Shown piece after piece: positions 7,287 through 9,338 of a DNA stretch of 9,338 nucleotides. The stretch lies in contig JANXOQ010000162.1 of NCBI GenBank assembly GCA_025357775.1, forward strand, positions 1-9,338, given 5' to 3'. A program made the translations under genes and the position numbers. The stretch is from Ferruginibacter sp. GTDB taxonomy: Bacteria > Bacteroidota > Bacteroidia > Chitinophagales > Chitinophagaceae. The notes beneath the pieces are model-generated. The model made no database searches, was not told where the DNA came from, and worked only from the letters and a program-made list of their open reading frames with translations. Each line of letters starts with the position of its first letter. The first letter of the stretch is position 1.

Positions 7287-8038
7287 GTTGTTTTATTTTT
7301 GAAAGCCAAAGATAAAATAATGTATGCTAAAAACACCACAGGCACAGCTAACCATTTTAAAAATATAGCTGCAACAATGGTAAACAATACAATTAAATAT
7401 TTGGGTAAATTATCTTTTATAGTTACGTTTTTAAATTTTAATGCCATCAAAGGAAGTGTACTTACCATTAAGCCGCTAACCAAAATTATTAAAGCATACA
7501 AAAACCATTTATTTAAAAGAAGATTAGATATTATTACATTTTCTGTATGCCAATAAATAAGTGGCAAGCTTGCCAAAAGTAAACCTGCTGCTGGTATTGG
7601 AACTCCTTTAAAACCATAAGATTGTGTAGTTTCTAGATTAAACCTTGCTAAACGATAAGCACCAGCCGCCGCAATAATAAATGCTGGAAACAAATATATT
7701 ACAGGCGTATTAAGTCCATTTACATCGCTCACAAAGCTCATGCGCAAAAATTGATACACAATCATAGATGGTGCTACACCAAAACTTACCACATCAGCTA
7801 GCGAATCTAGCTGCTTCCCCATTTCGGAGCTTGCATTAAAAAGTCTAGCTACAAAACCATCTAAAAAGTCGACAATGGCTGCTATTCCTATAAAAAGCGA
7901 AGCCATCCACATTTTTTCAGGTAATGCAATATACTGCCCATCTGCACCAATAGTAATACCATTTTGCAAAATAAAAGTTATAGCTATGCAGCCGCAAACA
8001 AGGTTTAATAAGGTGAAAATATTAGGTATTTGCTTCAT
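7283..8038 (-). CDS. pssA: CDP-diacylglycerol--serine O-phosphatidyltransferase (phosphatidylserine synthase)
   Basis: This 251-aa integral membrane enzyme transfers the phosphatidyl group from CDP-diacylglycerol to serine, giving phosphatidylserine, the precursor of phosphatidylethanolamine. The complete CDP-alcohol phosphatidyltransferase signature is present: D57-x-x-D60-G61-x-x-A64-R65-x8-G74-x3-D78-x3-D82. These four Asp residues bind the divalent metals. Several hydrophobic helices follow, at about 8-25, 47-63, 111-128, 147-162, 179-199 and 211-246. The opening MKQIPNIFTLLNLVCGCIAI (IPN.FTL.NL..G) is typical of the type II PssA group, and this separates it from phosphatidylglycerophosphate synthase. 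It lies 45 bases behind the DUF2167-like gene and overlaps purS by four bases, so the three could form one transcript. Confidence 0.93.
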   Translation of the reverse strand: MKQIPNIFTLLNLVCGCIAITFILQNGITIGADGQYIALPEKMWMASLFIGIAAIVDFLDGFVARLFNASSEMGKQLDSLADVVSFGVAPSMIVYQFLRMSFVSDVNGLNTPVIYLFPAFIIAAAGAYRLARFNLETTQSYGFKGVPIPAAGLLLASLPLIYWHTENVIISNLLLNKWFLYALIILVSGLMVSTLPLMALKFKNVTIKDNLPKYLIVLFTIVAAIFLKWLAVPVVFLAYIILSLAFKNKTT

Positions 8039-8083
8039 ACACTTTTATTTTTCTTTATTTTTTTAATGGTATAATAAAATCAT

Positions 8084-9220
8084 TTAGTAGTCATCATTAT
8101 ATCTCCTTCTATCACTTTCCCTATCCCGTTCACGCTTTCTTTCGTATTCTCTTTCACGCTCCCTTTCACTTTCTCTTTCTCTGTCCCTTTCTCTATCCCT
8201 ATCCCTTTCTCTTTCTCTATCTCTATCATATTCTACTTGTTTTTGTCTTTCGTATTCTCGTTCACTTTCATAATTATCAGTACCAATATTATCTCTATTG
8301 TTTACAGTGGTGTAATTTTTTTTATTGCTTTTTAATTTATTTTCAAAAAAATTGCCCTGTTTCTTTTTTATAATAAATAACACTATTAGTATACCTAAAA
8401 TAAATATTACTAATCCAATAATTTTTAAATATTCAAAAAAAGACCATTTTGTATTAGCCGATGTTGGTAAAGCTATTTCACTTTTTTTAGAATTTCCGAA
8501 AATAAGTTCATTGTAACTTTTTGCACTTTTTGTATCTTTTTTGCTATCAAAATCCTCATAAGTATTTTCTTTTGTAAAAGATATAGAGCTAAACAAGGTT
8601 TCAATGATTGCTGATACTTTATTTTGTAAAAAGGGTTTTGTATAGGTTTCTAATTTTACGTACCCTCTTTTACCAAATAAAAAGTATTTTGTTATTAACA
8701 TATTTTCATTTGCTGGTAATAATGTTTCGTTAATTATATAGTATAAAGCATTTTTATTTTTTGTAGGCTTGAGTATCCAATTATATTTAAAACTTGTACC
8801 AATATTTTGCAAGCTTTTACTCTCAGGTATTTTTATATGCTCAACTTTTTCAAGCATATTTAAATTATCAATATTTTTATTTTCAACATACCCGTCTAAG
8901 TGGTATGTAATTACAAAACCAAATGATTGATATACCAAGGGGCCACCATTTTCTAAAAAAATTAATCCTTGTAAATTTTCAATTGGGTCATTTAACCATA
9001 CCGACCCCAATACTTCTTTGCTTTGTGTAACACCTAAAAACTTAAGACCCTTGGGTAGTTGTAAAACCACATCATTACAAGGCAGTATAATATTACCTCT
9101 TTCATAATGCATACTATTATTAAAAGCTGCTATAACTTTTAAATCTTCATTAGATTGATTTTGTGCAATTGAAGAAAAGTAAAATAGTACAGAAATAAGT
9201 ATTAAATATATTTTTTTCAT
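8084..9220 (-). CDS. DUF2167-like membrane-anchored protein with Arg-Glu/Arg-Asp repeat tail
   Basis: This 378-aa protein has unknown function. In order it has a signal peptide (1-19, cleavage near SIA-Q), an exported domain (about 35-242), one membrane helix (about 265-284, followed by KKK), a Lys/Asn-rich linker, and a highly charged tail (318-378). The exported domain resembles DUF2167 proteins: GNIILPCNDVVLQLPKGLKFLG (42-63), a gap and then ITYHLDGYVEN (104-114), an LFGKRGYVKLET stretch (181-192), and the closing SISFTKENTYEDFDSKKDTKSAKSYNELIFG (212-242). The match is by pattern and divergent, so I hold it at moderate confidence. The Lys residues after the helix suggest that the tail is cytoplasmic. 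In the tail, acidic residues occupy almost every even position from 318 to 370, with Arg at most odd positions. This is a mixed-charge repeat unlike anything else in the window. A 45-bp gap separates the gene from pssA downstream. Confidence 0.75.
   Translation of the reverse strand: MKKIYLILISVLFYFSSIAQNQSNEDLKVIAAFNNSMHYERGNIILPCNDVVLQLPKGLKFLGVTQSKEVLGSVWLNDPIENLQGLIFLENGGPLVYQSFGFVITYHLDGYVENKNIDNLNMLEKVEHIKIPESKSLQNIGTSFKYNWILKPTKNKNALYYIINETLLPANENMLITKYFLFGKRGYVKLETYTKPFLQNKVSAIIETLFSSISFTKENTYEDFDSKKDTKSAKSYNELIFGNSKKSEIALPTSANTKWSFFEYLKIIGLVIFILGILIVLFIIKKKQGNFFENKLKSNKKNYTTVNNRDNIGTDNYESEREYERQKQVEYDRDRERERDRDRERDRERESEREREREYERKRERDRESDRRRYNDDY
8087..8269 (-). repeat. Low-complexity, purine-rich tract encoding the RE/RD tail
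   Basis: This stretch codes for the last 61 residues of the DUF2167-like protein. On the coding (minus) strand it is almost all purine, in GA-rich hexamer-like units such as GATAGA and GAAAGG; the plus strand shows the matching CTCTTT/CTATCC pattern. Arg codons are mixed (AGA, AGG, CGT, CGG) and Glu/Asp codons also vary. The tract is therefore not a clean tandem DNA repeat, and the amino-acid pattern seems to be what is kept. Confidence 0.8.
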
Positions 9221-9270
9221 TTGGCGGTACTTTAAGAATTAGTAGAATATTTTTTTAAATATAAACGACC

Positions 9271-9338
9271 TTATTTAATTCTCTTCATTAATAACTCAAT
9301 CTCTTCAACCTCTATTGGTATATTTTTCATTAAATCTT
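9271..9338 (-). CDS. Unidentified gene, C-terminal end (partial)
   Basis: An open frame runs in from the right edge on the minus strand and ends at a TAA (9271-9273). Its 22 visible residues read DLMKNIPIEVEEIELLMKRI plus a final Lys, an amphipathic acidic/basic helix-like end. It is too short to identify. The orientation matches all the genes to its left, and the end is 50 bases upstream of the DUF2167-like start. It could also be a chance open frame. Confidence 0.45.
   Translation of the reverse strand, partial: DLMKNIPIEVEEIELLMKRIK

Noticed and set aside
7562..7575. Fourteen-base perfect palindrome TGGCAAGCTTGCCA
   Set aside because: It lies inside the pssA coding region, where it codes for an ordinary Leu-Ala-Ser-Leu-Pro membrane segment, and it has no spacer for a hairpin loop. 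Chance is the simplest explanation.
8087..8269. Simple tandem DNA repeat or CRISPR-like array suggested by the CTCTTT/CTATCC pattern
   Set aside because: Units are irregular and short, lie wholly inside one reading frame, and show varied codons. They are explained by the RE/RD protein tail.
8325..8516. Open frame on the plus strand opposite the DUF2167-like gene
   Set aside because: It is the antisense of a convincing signal-peptide and membrane protein gene and has no recognisable features. The same applies to the other plus-strand frames inside the M1, rsmI and pssA genes.

Overview
The window is strongly A+T-rich. Its gene content, the lack of clear Shine-Dalgarno sequences before the starts, and the A-rich leaders all suggest a member of the Bacteroidota. 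A Chitinophagales-like or Sphingobacteria-like lineage is my inference; no rRNA or other decisive marker is present. Most genes are ordinary metabolic or housekeeping genes. I see no CRISPR array, insertion sequence, phage gene or tRNA.

Layout: bases 1-701 (+ strand) hold the end of a cobalamin (vitamin B12) late-assembly operon. The C-terminus of CobS overlaps the start of a CobC-type alpha-ribazole phosphatase. A near-ideal hairpin at 714-747 sits between this operon and the convergent minus-strand gene and probably terminates both. Everything after it is on the minus strand, so the following is best read from right to left. At the right edge is a 22-codon gene end (9271-9338). Then come a secreted or membrane-anchored DUF2167-like protein with a striking Arg-Glu/Arg-Asp tail (8084-9220), phosphatidylserine synthase pssA (7283-8038), and purS (7038-7286), whose start overlaps the pssA stop by four bases. 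After a 217-bp gap comes rsmI (6149-6820), then a 316-bp gap holding one perfect inverted repeat. Next are a 640-aa exported M1 metallopeptidase (3910-5832), a PaiA-like GNAT acetyltransferase one base behind it (3381-3908), a 180-bp gap, and an 812-aa exported M1 aminopeptidase (762-3200).

The genes fall into functional pairs. CobS and CobC act on the nucleotide loop of cobalamin. PssA (phosphatidylserine synthesis) and PurS (purine synthesis) are translationally coupled without an obvious shared pathway. The two M1 enzymes probably trim peptides in the periplasm or at the envelope, and the acetyltransferase is co-transcribed with one of them. The least ordinary protein is the DUF2167-like one. 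Its probably cytoplasmic tail keeps acidic residues at every second position, with only three breaks, for about 53 residues. I do not see a clear new multi-gene system here; that tail and the pssA-purS coupling are the best leads.
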